DNA of 15,230 nucleotides from JBNJGT01 sp051819765 (GTDB lineage: Archaea; Nanobdellota; Nanobdellia; Woesearchaeales; JACJVW01). Of the stretch, positions 1-6,680 are shown piece after piece. Location of the stretch: NCBI GenBank assembly GCA_051819765.1, contig JBNJGT010000038.1, forward strand, positions 1 to 15,230, written 5' to 3'. The translations under genes were made by a program, and so were the position numbers. The notes below the pieces were generated by a model. The model made no database searches. It was given only the letters and a program-made list of their open reading frames with translations, and was not told where the DNA came from. Position 1 is the stretch's first letter, and every line of letters begins with the position of its first letter.

Positions 1-1
1 C

Positions 2-1402
2 CTCGAAGATCCCGCACAAGGCGGCAGTCCAAATACGCGGCTGATATCAGCGACTTACAAAAACCCAAATAACTTCACCTTCAAGATCGAAAAAGCAACA
101 ATCATCAAGACACCTGACCAAAACATCAACAATGAACTTGACAAATGGGAGTTTGAGAAGGAAAGCGGCGAACTCGAACCCTATGAACAATGGAACATCG
201 ATTTCCTGGACGAGAATGCCCATGAAGGAGAGGTATATTGGCTCTCCACCGACCTGAACCTCAAAAATGTCTTCTTCCACGAGGACCTCAATATAACCTA
301 TCTGGACCAGGATGATTTCTTCAGACCGGTAGAAAACGAGACCAATACTACTGAAAATGTTTCCGCATTAGAGTTTCTCCCTGACAGAGTCTTCGTGAGA
401 AAGAAGATATCCAAAAAACTCATCAACCCAGGCGACATCATTGACGTAACAATCCTCATAAACAATTTCAACCCGGAAAACATTGGCTCCAGGGTTGAAG
501 ATACCATCCCAAGCGGGTTCCAGGTGATCGAGTCAAAAGGCACACAAGAAGGCAAAAGGATCACTTGGCACAATGTCAGCCTTAATTCCCAGGAGACACG
601 ACGCATCAACTATAAGCTCAAATACGTCGATAATGAATCACTGGGTGTTGACTACTTCAGCACAGCAGAGGTATACTACAAGGACAATATGGCATATTCC
701 CAGGCGATTCCTTTCGTCAGGATGTATGTCCCTAAAAAGAGACTCTTCATACAAAAAGGAATCAAATTTCTTGCAGACAATCAGGTAAGAGTCACGATAA
801 CACTCCAGAATATGGGTGAGAGCGACCTCTCATCCCTGGTAATGAACGAGCTTCTCTCTAAGGACAGTGAGTTCAAAGAGATCACCCAACAATTCCACGA
901 GAAAGGCATCTGGAAGATTGACAAGATAGAGCGTGGCAAGACCTGGGAAGTAAGCTATGTCACAGACAAGATAAATGTCCTGAATACCTTCCCCATGATC
1001 TATGGTGTACCTGAAAGTTCAACAATGAAGACCGTCATTCTCTCAAATGTGGTCTCCTCTGATTACAGCACAGGAACGCTGCGGGCAATTGAAGTTGGAG
1101 GGATAATCGCGCTCATCATCGTGATCGTCCTTTTTGTGATTCCGGTGGAAGTCTTCCAGTTCAAACGTGCCAGGGAACGAAAGGATCTTAAAAGCATGGG
1201 CAGTGAAATCGACCAACTCAAGGAGAAGACCGAACCAAGGATTGAGACGCAACCAACCACAAAACAGAGTCCAAAACACACACCGTCCACACCCCAAAAC
1301 AACCAAAAGCAAGACAACCCAAAACGAGAAGAGATCTCAAAAGGGATAGAAGAGACGAATAAGGAATTAAAGGATATCAAGAGTAAACTTGATATGAAAT
1401 GA
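2..1402 (+). CDS. Membrane-anchored surface protein with DUF11-like repeats (5' partial)
   Basis: The frame is open from base 2 to the TGA at 1400-1402, giving 466 residues of a gene that starts left of the window. An internal GTG at 395 is not a convincing start because coding continues unbroken before it. Residues about 132-210 look like a DUF11/S-layer-type beta-sandwich: a 'NPGDIIDVTI' strand, then 'VEDTIPSGFQVIES', then an Asn-rich strand pair. A second similar module follows. There is one transmembrane helix at about 365-383 (GGIIALIIVIVLFVIPVEVF), then a basic, coiled-coil-like cytoplasmic tail, a Pro/Thr/Gln/Lys-rich linker and a terminal helix. Several N-glycosylation sequons (NIT, NTT, NVS) fit an external location. 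This suggests a cell-surface protein with its C terminus inside. No enzymatic motif is seen and the exact function is unknown. Its last 26 bp overlap the convergent small gene. Confidence 0.85.
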   Translation, partial: LEDPAQGGSPNTRLISATYKNPNNFTFKIEKATIIKTPDQNINNELDKWEFEKESGELEPYEQWNIDFLDENAHEGEVYWLSTDLNLKNVFFHEDLNITYLDQDDFFRPVENETNTTENVSALEFLPDRVFVRKKISKKLINPGDIIDVTILINNFNPENIGSRVEDTIPSGFQVIESKGTQEGKRITWHNVSLNSQETRRINYKLKYVDNESLGVDYFSTAEVYYKDNMAYSQAIPFVRMYVPKKRLFIQKGIKFLADNQVRVTITLQNMGESDLSSLVMNELLSKDSEFKEITQQFHEKGIWKIDKIERGKTWEVSYVTDKINVLNTFPMIYGVPESSTMKTVILSNVVSSDYSTGTLRAIEVGGIIALIIVIVLFVIPVEVFQFKRARERKDLKSMGSEIDQLKEKTEPRIETQPTTKQSPKHTPSTPQNNQKQDNPKREEISKGIEETNKELKDIKSKLDMK

Positions 1403-1694
1403 CGATAGTCCCATTACTTGTGTTTATTGTCTGGTTATAGCCCGAGAGATCATCCACACTGATATTCTCAAGAATCCGCTGGGTCTTTTCAACCTCCGGT
1501 GTGAAGCTTGTATCCATGAGCCCTGGAGAGCAATCACTGATATGCCGCCCCACGACTGCACAGTCCATTGCCGCACTCATCTGATGGGCATACCGGATTG
1601 CCTTCTCGCTTGAATCTTCAGCCACAGCCTCAAGCTGCACTCCTACCCCGAGGATGAAGATGCCGATAATTGGGACAAATAGGATTTCCTTCAT
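1377..1694 (-). CDS. Small membrane-anchored protein of unknown function
   Basis: This is a 105-residue protein starting MKEILFVPIIGIFILGVGVQ. Residues 3-20 form a hydrophobic signal or anchor helix, followed by a polar domain with two cysteines (MDCAVV and SDCSPG) and sequons (NIS, NQT, NGT) that imply export. The upstream in-frame ATG at 1718 is rejected because it would sit only about 7 bp from the TATA box at 1725-1734. The ATG at 1694 lies about 30 bp downstream of that box, as expected for near-leaderless archaeal transcripts. I do not recognise the family. Its 3' end overlaps the surface-protein gene by 26 bp in antisense orientation. A matching promoter, signal helix and sequons support a real gene. 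Confidence 0.7.
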   Translation of the reverse strand: MKEILFVPIIGIFILGVGVQLEAVAEDSSEKAIRYAHQMSAAMDCAVVGRHISDCSPGLMDTSFTPEVEKTQRILENISVDDLSGYNQTINTSNGTIVISYQVYS

Positions 1695-1703
1695 AGTACC
1701 ACT

Positions 1704-1762
1704 TAGGGGTAAGAACAAAGCGAGATTTATAAATATTGCGGCTGTTTACCCCTAGAGGGTTA
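1704..1762. promoter_or_regulatory. Inverted-repeat half-sites flanking a TATA box (possible operator)
   Basis: TAGGGGTAA at 1704-1712 and its exact reverse complement TTACCCCTA at 1746-1754 flank the TATA box at 1725-1734. A third related half-site, AGGGTTA (1756-1762), makes a local near-palindrome with the second. The arrangement on both sides of the TATA box is what a repressor or looping site would look like. No bound protein can be named from the sequence. Confidence 0.4.
1725..1734 (-). promoter_or_regulatory. TATA box of the small membrane protein gene
   Basis: The palindromic ATTTATAAAT lies 31-40 bp upstream of the ATG at 1694. Transcription would be predicted to start near 1700, giving a leader of only a few bases. 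Confidence 0.6.
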
Positions 1763-1915
1763 CAACAGACCATCAATGACACGACCCACACATTACAACA
1801 ACCACAGTCCAAAACCGAATGGAAAGATCCAAACCCGAATCAGCACCATGTCCTAGAAGCAACGAAAAATCCAAAAGTCTTGATCCAAAGCCCAGACCCC
1901 TAAAAATACAAACAG

Positions 1916-1924
1916 ATTTATAAC
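1916..1924 (+). promoter_or_regulatory. TATA box upstream of the decayed AhpD-like gene
   Basis: ATTTATAAC is centred near 1920, about 39 bp before the ATG at 1959. A predicted start near 1945 would leave a 14-nt leader holding GAGATGAT, one mismatch from the archaeal Shine-Dalgarno GAGGTGAT. The promoter thus seems intact although the gene is broken. The rest of the spacer (1763-1915) is A/C-rich and I see nothing else in it. Confidence 0.5.
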
Positions 1925-1958
1925 ACCCCGGATGCCGAATGGATAAAGAGATGATTAC

Positions 1959-2260
1959 ATGAAAGCCCAACAGATTGATGAACTATTCGGGTACCTTGGA
2001 GAGCAAACACCAGAACAGGCCAAGGCATTTGGCGCATTCATGGGATCGGCTGAAAAGGATGGAATCTCTGCAAAAATCAAAGAAGCGCCTTAGGCATAGC
2101 GATAAAAATGCAAAGGCTGTATTGGGGTCCATACAAAAATTAGAACAAGGATTCACTAAAGAAGATGGAGATCGCATGGGTTGTCCTCATGGGTGGCGGA
2201 CCATCCCTCGTCTACCTGACGTATGTGAAAGAAGCCCTGGAGGATTTCTCAAAGGAGTAG
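1959..2260 (+). pseudogene. Decayed carboxymuconolactone decarboxylase/AhpD-like gene
   Basis: Intact members of this family (PF02627) use a CxxCxxxH redox motif. Family segments are found here, but in changing reading frames. The ATG at 1959 opens a 44-codon frame (MKAQQIDELFGYLGEQ... to a TAG at 2091) matching the helical N terminus. Frame 2 at 2087-2107 gives ALGIAIK. Frame 3 at 2109-2138 gives the catalytic block CKGCIGVHTK. Frame 1 at 2140-2167 gives LEQGFTKED. Frame 2 at 2168-2260 gives EIAWVVLMGGGPSLVYLTYV and a stop. At least four small indels are needed to restore one frame. At two or more junctions one or two residues expected in the family also look missing, so these are net deletions. 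The neighbouring genes are clean, so general sequencing error is unlikely, though not excluded. Flanking promoter and poly-T terminator remain. Confidence 0.8.
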
Positions 2261-2277
2261 TTGCAGCCCAAAAATCA

Positions 2278-2288
2278 TTTTTTCTTCT
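2278..2288 (+). terminator. Poly-T terminator after the decayed AhpD-like gene
   Basis: TTTTTTCTTCT begins 18 bp after the stop at 2260, in the style of archaeal U-tract terminators. The rest of 2261-2366 holds no recognisable gene. Confidence 0.45.
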
Positions 2289-2366
2289 TATTAGCCAAAG
2301 ACCGAAAAGCATTGGTTATGGATAATAGGTTCCTGTCTTTAACATGAAGAAGATAGACTCGCTATG

Positions 2367-3104
2367 CTATCCCTCAAACGGCACCGACTCATCCCAGAGC
2401 TTATCGAAATGATTCTTCACGATATTATAGAGCAGCTTGCTATTGGCCCAAATCGTCTTCTCATGCCGCTTATCTTTGACATCAGGATCAGAGATAGTCA
2501 CCCGCGTATACTTATGATCCAAGAGGCCGATCTTCGGGAACAGATCAGAGGTATGATAGATCCGGATCTCCACCCCGATATCCCGATACGCCTTCATGAC
2601 AGATTTGCTCGCATTTTTGGGCGCGATGAACTTGACAACCACCCCCCGCTCCATGGCCTCCCGAAGCGTACGATAGCAGCCATAATACATCTTACGCAGG
2701 TGTGAGCACGAAAGGATCTCGTGCTTGATCGACATGTTACTATACTCGATAAGCTTATGCATTTCATCAGCCCCATCGATCACAGAGAACACGCTCGGAT
2801 TGAGTTTCGCCCGCTTCTTTCGCACCTCTTCAAGGGACGCACGCATACGCTCAAGCTCCTGCTCCTTTTCATCGATACGCTCAGAGATAAGCCCATCATT
2901 GACGATAAAATATTTCTTAGGCTTCCCCTCCTCGCATCCCACGATGCCATCCTGTTGCAGCTTCTCCAAGGCTTCATAGATCTTGTTCTTCGGGACCCGG
3001 GTCTTTTCATAGATCTCCTTGACTGACAACAGGTCCCCCCCCAACAAAAGATCCATGACCTGGGAACTGTATCTGCCAAACCCGATAAGATTGAAATCCT
3101 GCAT
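2367..3104 (-). CDS. TrmB-family transcriptional regulator
   Basis: This 245-residue protein has the TrmB layout. Residues about 14-70 are a winged helix-turn-helix (LLSVKEIYEKTRVPKNKIYEALEKL, then the wing GIVGCEEGKPKKYFIV). Residues about 73-100 are a strongly charged coiled coil for dimerisation. Residues 105-245 are a C-terminal effector-like domain with a phospholipase-D-like fold signature (conserved 'ILSCSHLR', 'GVVVKFIAPKNA', 'GVEIRIYH', 'TIWANSKLLYNIVKNHF'). TrmB proteins usually sense sugars, but this C-terminal domain is the shorter type found in many archaeal paralogues with no known ligand. A TATA box at 3127-3136 places transcription start at about the ATG, so the mRNA is probably leaderless. 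It is divergent from the thymidylate synthase gene across 122 bp, so self-regulation or control of that gene is possible but not shown. Confidence 0.88.
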   Translation of the reverse strand: MQDFNLIGFGRYSSQVMDLLLGGDLLSVKEIYEKTRVPKNKIYEALEKLQQDGIVGCEEGKPKKYFIVNDGLISERIDEKEQELERMRASLEEVRKKRAKLNPSVFSVIDGADEMHKLIEYSNMSIKHEILSCSHLRKMYYGCYRTLREAMERGVVVKFIAPKNASKSVMKAYRDIGVEIRIYHTSDLFPKIGLLDHKYTRVTISDPDVKDKRHEKTIWANSKLLYNIVKNHFDKLWDESVPFEG

Positions 3105-3126
3105 AGCACCCTATCGGATCCTCCAA

Positions 3127-3136
3127 TTTTATAAAT
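3127..3136 (-). promoter_or_regulatory. TATA box of the TrmB-like gene
   Basis: ATTTATAAAA on the minus strand is centred about 27 bp from the ATG at 3104, predicting a leaderless transcript. Confidence 0.6.
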
Positions 3137-3193
3137 CTATGTACTCCTCTGGTCCTTCCCCTTCTGAACCAGAACTCCCCGCGTCCTCACCCA

Positions 3194-3203
3194 CAATAAA
3201 GTA
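3194..3203 (+). promoter_or_regulatory. Weak TATA-like element before thymidylate synthase
   Basis: CAATAAAGTA is centred about 28 bp before the ATG at 3227, the right position for a leaderless start. It departs from the TTTATA(A/T) consensus seen at the other promoters here. Confidence 0.35.
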
Positions 3204-3226
3204 ATCCACACACCATATCAAAAACT

Positions 3227-4555
3227 ATGATCCACGGACAAGAAACCGGCACCGCCCTTTGCACCTGCTGGGCTGACACCCAAAAGATCCCTGATCCACG
3301 ACCCTATTTCCAGCTGACCGGCAACCTCTACAGCCCAACAGGCATCGCACAGATGATCCAGACCCTTGCCGCAACCCCTTCCCTCAAGCAAGTGATCCTC
3401 TGGCCACACGACCAACTATCCCAAACACCCATCGGAAAGAAAGGATGGATGAGTCTCAAAAGACTCTGGGAAAAAGGGCTCTGCCACCAAAACACAATCA
3501 AGGGGACCGGCATCACCCTCCCAAAAGAGATCACCCCACAACTCATACAGTATCTTCGAAAACATATCCATCTCATGACTGACAACCGCCCCTTTCACCA
3601 GATAGCACAAAACCCCAATCACCGCAAAGCGACCCGAAAGGCATTCAACATCAGCCTCACTCCCCCAAAAGATACAACCGCCCCCTCAGAACGATGCGGC
3701 TTTCTCATCAGGGCACAGACCATAGAAGAAGCTCACGCACAAGTGGTCCAAAAGATCATGCGCTATGGCATCACCAAACAGACAGAATACGACACTAAAG
3801 AAAAGGAGCTCCTTACCCTGACCTGGGTCATAGAAAAACCGACATGCCAGGATTCCACAGACATCAACGCCTACAGACACCAGCTGCTTGACCCACACTG
3901 CCCTCCTGAGATCAGCTACACCTATGGACAGCGCCTCCGTGATTATGAAAAAACAGACCAGATTGACAAGATAATACAAAAGCTCAAGGAAAGCCCCATC
4001 ACCAGACGAGCAGTCGCAACAACCCATAATCCAAAGATCGACAACAGCACCAATTCACCGCCGTGCCTGGGGTACCTGCACTTCATACGTGACGACACCC
4101 TGCATCTCACAGCCTTTTTCCGATCCCATGACATGATGAAAGGAGCAAAAGCAAACGCCTACGCCTTGACAGGCCTCATGGAACATGTCGCCAAAGCCAT
4201 CGGAACACATGTTGGCACCCTCAGCATCATCTCAAATTCAGCCCACATCTACGAGCATGATTTTGAAGAAGCCAAAAAAGAGAAACCCGAAACAAACCCA
4301 CAGCCTGACCCGCGTGGAACCCTGATAATAGAGACAACTGACACCATCCATCTCACCCTGCAAGGATACGACGGAAAGACAATCACAACACTCCAGGGAG
4401 ATGCAGACACCCTCATGGATCAATTGACAGGACAGGAACTGCTCTCCCAACACAGCCATTACCTCTACGCCGGAAAAGAACTCCAGAAAGCCCAAACCGC
4501 ATTAGATTTCGGTATGGACTACATACAAGACAAGCCTCTCACCATTTGCAGATGA
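3227..4555 (+). CDS. thyA: Thymidylate synthase with MtrA-like N-terminal and DUF4346 C-terminal domains
   Basis: Probable dUMP to dTMP methylation enzyme of 442 residues, longer than the usual ThyA (about 210-320). Residues 1-120 resemble MtrA, the corrinoid subunit of H4MPT methyltransferase (ALCTCWAD, GNLYSPTGIAQMIQTL, QVILWPHDQL). Residues about 155-350 are the ThyA core: YGQRL (233-237), the phosphate-binding RR pair (260-261), catalytic PPC with C280, RSHD with R299, N310, and HIY (340-342). The C280-R299-N310 spacing (19, 11) is close to the E. coli C146-R166-N177 spacing (20, 11). PPCL replaces the bacterial PPCH, as I recall for archaeal enzymes. Residues about 360-437 match DUF4346 (DPRGTLIIE, HYLYAGKELQKAQTALDFG, YIQD). 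The last 17 bp overlap flpA. The methyl donor (folate or H4MPT type) cannot be told from sequence. Confidence 0.85.
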   Translation: MIHGQETGTALCTCWADTQKIPDPRPYFQLTGNLYSPTGIAQMIQTLAATPSLKQVILWPHDQLSQTPIGKKGWMSLKRLWEKGLCHQNTIKGTGITLPKEITPQLIQYLRKHIHLMTDNRPFHQIAQNPNHRKATRKAFNISLTPPKDTTAPSERCGFLIRAQTIEEAHAQVVQKIMRYGITKQTEYDTKEKELLTLTWVIEKPTCQDSTDINAYRHQLLDPHCPPEISYTYGQRLRDYEKTDQIDKIIQKLKESPITRRAVATTHNPKIDNSTNSPPCLGYLHFIRDDTLHLTAFFRSHDMMKGAKANAYALTGLMEHVAKAIGTHVGTLSIISNSAHIYEHDFEEAKKEKPETNPQPDPRGTLIIETTDTIHLTLQGYDGKTITTLQGDADTLMDQLTGQELLSQHSHYLYAGKELQKAQTALDFGMDYIQDKPLTICR

Positions 4556-5195
4556 ACATGCAATGGTCTTTTTCAAACGGGTCCAGTTCCCGGAAATCAA
4601 CGATTGTCATGCGCTTCTCAAGCTTCGCCCGGATATCCCGATAGACTGCCTTTGGCTTCTTTGAGATATCGATACTTCGTGATTTCACCGCAAGCAGGGC
4701 AAAACCCCCTTTCTTCAGGAACAACTCGCAGTTCTTCAGGAATATCTCTGCCTGATCATACTGGGCAATGTCCTGGAACACAACATCCACCTGGCAGAGC
4801 CGGCCAAGATAGCTCTCAGGATTACGAGCATCCCCCAAAAGCGGCGTCAGATTCCCCCGCTTCTCAGAAACGAACACCAGATCACGAACCACCCGCGCAG
4901 AGAAGTCAAGAGCAAAAACAAATCCTTCAGGCCCTACCATATCAGATACATGGCTTGACGTGGTCCCGCTTGCCGCACCCAGATACAAGACAATGCTTCC
5001 CTTGCGGATCCCTACATTACCGGCACCCTTCTTAATCGCTGCCGCAAGCTTGCTGCGCTTTGGATTCCATTCCCGATACTCGATACCATTGCGCGTAAGA
5101 ATGGATTCCCCATACACAGGTGAACCCGTTATCAGATTCCGGGTATAGAGCCGCTTGCTCTCTTCAAATACCTCGAATATTTTTGCCTGTTTCAT
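4539..5195 (-). CDS. flpA: Fibrillarin-like rRNA/tRNA 2'-O-methyltransferase
   Basis: This is the SAM-dependent methyltransferase of the box C/D RNP, guided by C/D RNAs with Nop5 and L7Ae. It has 218 residues, near normal for archaeal fibrillarin. After a short N-terminal domain (VYGES, EYREWNPKRSKLAAAI), the Rossmann core shows motif I YLGAASGTTSSHVSD (71-85), the acidic ALDFS (95-99), GDAR (121-124) and QDIAQ (141-145). The fibrillarin catalytic set K-D-K-H appears as K49 (RSKLAA), D142, K171 (AVKSRSID) and H211 (KDHCMF). Its ATG overlaps the nop5 stop by four bases (ATGA), so the two are translationally coupled and stoichiometric. Its stop lies inside the 3' end of the opposing thyA gene. 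Confidence 0.96.
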   Translation of the reverse strand: MKQAKIFEVFEESKRLYTRNLITGSPVYGESILTRNGIEYREWNPKRSKLAAAIKKGAGNVGIRKGSIVLYLGAASGTTSSHVSDMVGPEGFVFALDFSARVVRDLVFVSEKRGNLTPLLGDARNPESYLGRLCQVDVVFQDIAQYDQAEIFLKNCELFLKKGGFALLAVKSRSIDISKKPKAVYRDIRAKLEKRMTIVDFRELDPFEKDHCMFICKW

Positions 5196-6049
5196 TTGAA
5201 TCGCTTCTCAAGCTTTGCCTTGAGCATATCACCGATATAATCTCCATCGAAATAATCAACTTTCGCAGCGATTGAGATCTTATCAGCAAGCGCACGAGCC
5301 GCCTTACCTTTATGTTCTGCGCTCGCCACAAACTGATGCTGCAACAGTACGCCGTATTTTGGGCATTTGCTCCCTTGTCGGATGTGCCGGAACAGCGCCT
5401 TTTCTGCCCCCAACAGTTGCACAGTTGAAGCTGGCAACTCAGAAAGGTGCTTTAAAGACCCTGCGAGTTCAAGAAGTTTCGCTCCCACATGGACCCCAGA
5501 AAGTGCAAGTACATTCGGGCATAATCGTTTCATCTTGTGCTCCAGGTATGACTCAAGGGTCCCTCGTTCTTCATAGAGCCCCTGGATCCTGCGGGCAAGA
5601 CTCATCATCACGTCAATATCCTCTTCGGGGAGGTCTGCACCCATGGTTTCTGAAAGCTTGAATCGCCCCAAGAGCTCATCCCTACCATGAGAGAGGATAT
5701 CCCTGACAAATGTTTCATGATTCTCAACACGCCTGGAGAATTCAGGATTGTACAGCTCATACCATTCGCGGAGCCGACTCACAAGCCCATTTGAGACCTT
5801 AGTCAGATCCTCTACAGAACGGATACACTGGATGATAAGCAAATCATCCCCTACAGAGGCCTTCACATCACGCTTGGTCTGGCGCAGATTCGCCTCATAC
5901 AGATCTCCTGTATATGCACGCAGAAACGCAAGCACCCGGGGATACTGATCCCGTGGCAAATCAGGAGCTGAGGGCTCAGACTCCACAAACCCTATCTCTG
6001 AGCCGATTTCAATCCACCCAAGAATACTCCTGAATTTATACATGCCCAT
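5192..6049 (-). CDS. Nop5 (Nop56/58-like) box C/D RNP scaffold protein
   Basis: Scaffold that binds fibrillarin through its N-terminal domain, dimerises through a coiled coil, and clamps L7Ae-C/D RNA through the NOP domain. The protein has 285 residues, at the short end for archaea. The N-terminal domain is cut to about 50 residues. A coiled coil spans about 80-170. The NOP domain runs from about 175, with CPNVLALSGVHVGAKLLELA, then LPASTVQLLGAEKALFRHIR and SKCPKYGVLLQH. The Lys/Glu-rich C-terminal tail of many homologues is absent. Either the ATG at 6049 or that at 6043 could start. The TATA box at about 6065-6075 predicts transcription start near 6045, so 6043 (MYKFRS) fits a leaderless mRNA slightly better. 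It is the first gene of the nop5-flpA operon. Confidence 0.95.
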   Translation of the reverse strand: MGMYKFRSILGWIEIGSEIGFVESEPSAPDLPRDQYPRVLAFLRAYTGDLYEANLRQTKRDVKASVGDDLLIIQCIRSVEDLTKVSNGLVSRLREWYELYNPEFSRRVENHETFVRDILSHGRDELLGRFKLSETMGADLPEEDIDVMMSLARRIQGLYEERGTLESYLEHKMKRLCPNVLALSGVHVGAKLLELAGSLKHLSELPASTVQLLGAEKALFRHIRQGSKCPKYGVLLQHQFVASAEHKGKAARALADKISIAAKVDYFDGDYIGDMLKAKLEKRFK

Positions 6050-6064
6050 GCACTGATATGGATG

Positions 6065-6075
6065 AATTTAAAAAG
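6065..6075 (-). promoter_or_regulatory. TATA box of nop5-flpA
   Basis: CTTTTTAAATT on the minus strand is centred near 6070, about 25 bp before the predicted transcription start next to the nop5 start codons. Confidence 0.5.
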
Positions 6076-6110
6076 GTTTGGATTCCATTCACTATCAAGT
6101 AAACAAAAAA

Positions 6111-6122
6111 CTTTTTAAAAAG
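6111..6122 (+). promoter_or_regulatory. TATA box of the por operon (12-bp palindrome)
   Basis: CTTTTTAAAAAG is a perfect palindrome centred near 6116, 28 bp before the porG ATG at 6144. The predicted start near 6141 makes the por mRNA essentially leaderless and rules out the TTG at 6078 as a start. Confidence 0.6.
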
Positions 6123-6143
6123 AAACAACCGTCTTCATATCAC

Positions 6144-6680
6144 ATGTACAAGATACGCATTCATGGACGAGGAGGCCAAGGTGCAGTGACCACCGGCCAG
6201 ATTCTTGCGATGGCAGCTTTCCATGACAAGAAGGAGAGCCAGACATTTCCAATGTTCGGGGTCGAGCGGGCAGGCGCGCCAGTCCAATCCTATGTCCGCA
6301 TTTCCGATAAGAAGATCAACACCCGCTCCCAGGTCTACCATCCTGATATTGTGTTGGTGCTTGATGCATCCCTTCTCGACGTAGTTGACGTGACCGAGGG
6401 CATGCCCCAGGACGGTTTCGTGCTCATCAACTCAAATAAGACCCCGAACCTGAAAATCAAGAACATAAAAACGATTGATGCAACAACCATCGCCCTTGAG
6501 ATATTCAAGCGACCCATCGTGAACACGCCCATTCTTGGGGCCTTTGCAAAGGCCACCGGCCTCATTACCCTTAATTCACTCAAGAAAGCCATCAACGAGA
6601 AATTCACCCAGACAAAGGGTGAGCACATAGCAGAACTCAACAAAAAAGCTGTGGAAAAGGTATACCAGATGACAAAATGA
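6144..6680 (+). CDS. porG: Pyruvate (2-oxoacid):ferredoxin oxidoreductase gamma subunit
   Basis: This 178-residue gamma subunit belongs to the heterotetrameric enzyme that oxidises pyruvate with CoA to acetyl-CoA, CO2 and reduced ferredoxin. The N terminus MYKIRIHGRGGQGAVTTGQI is the family hallmark. It is followed by FPMFGVERAGAPVQSYVRIS and the LDASLLDVVDVTEG region of the PF01558 domain. The frame can be extended back to a TTG at 6078, but the TATA box at 6111-6122 lies inside that extension and the conserved N terminus begins at the ATG at 6144. It is the first gene of a five-gene operon and overlaps porD by four bases (ATGA). The residues fit pyruvate or 2-ketoisovalerate enzymes, and the operon order gamma-delta-alpha-beta is as in Pyrococcus. 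Confidence 0.93.
   Translation: MYKIRIHGRGGQGAVTTGQILAMAAFHDKKESQTFPMFGVERAGAPVQSYVRISDKKINTRSQVYHPDIVLVLDASLLDVVDVTEGMPQDGFVLINSNKTPNLKIKNIKTIDATTIALEIFKRPIVNTPILGAFAKATGLITLNSLKKAINEKFTQTKGEHIAELNKKAVEKVYQMTK

Noticed and set aside
1695..1718. Upstream ATG for the small membrane protein (MFLPLSGT...)
   Set aside because: It sits only about 7 bp from the TATA box, too close for a transcript to include it.
1763..1915. Possible tRNA or small gene in the A/C-rich spacer
   Set aside because: No cloverleaf arms, no T-loop motif, and no open frame with a plausible start. It only shows a CCGAATGGA repeated near 1815 and 1935, too short to interpret.
1975..2325. Open frame of 116 codons on the + strand
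   Set aside because: Only its middle (LEQGFTKED) matches the AhpD/CMD family; the rest is out of frame. It is a by-product of the indels in the decayed gene, not a gene.
6078..6143. N-terminal extension of PorG from a TTG
   Set aside because: The por TATA box lies inside it and the conserved N terminus starts at the ATG at 6144.
5000..6150. Box C/D guide RNA near nop5-flpA
   Set aside because: I looked for paired RUGAUGA and CUGA boxes in non-coding spacers and found none. The spacers here are under 100 bp.
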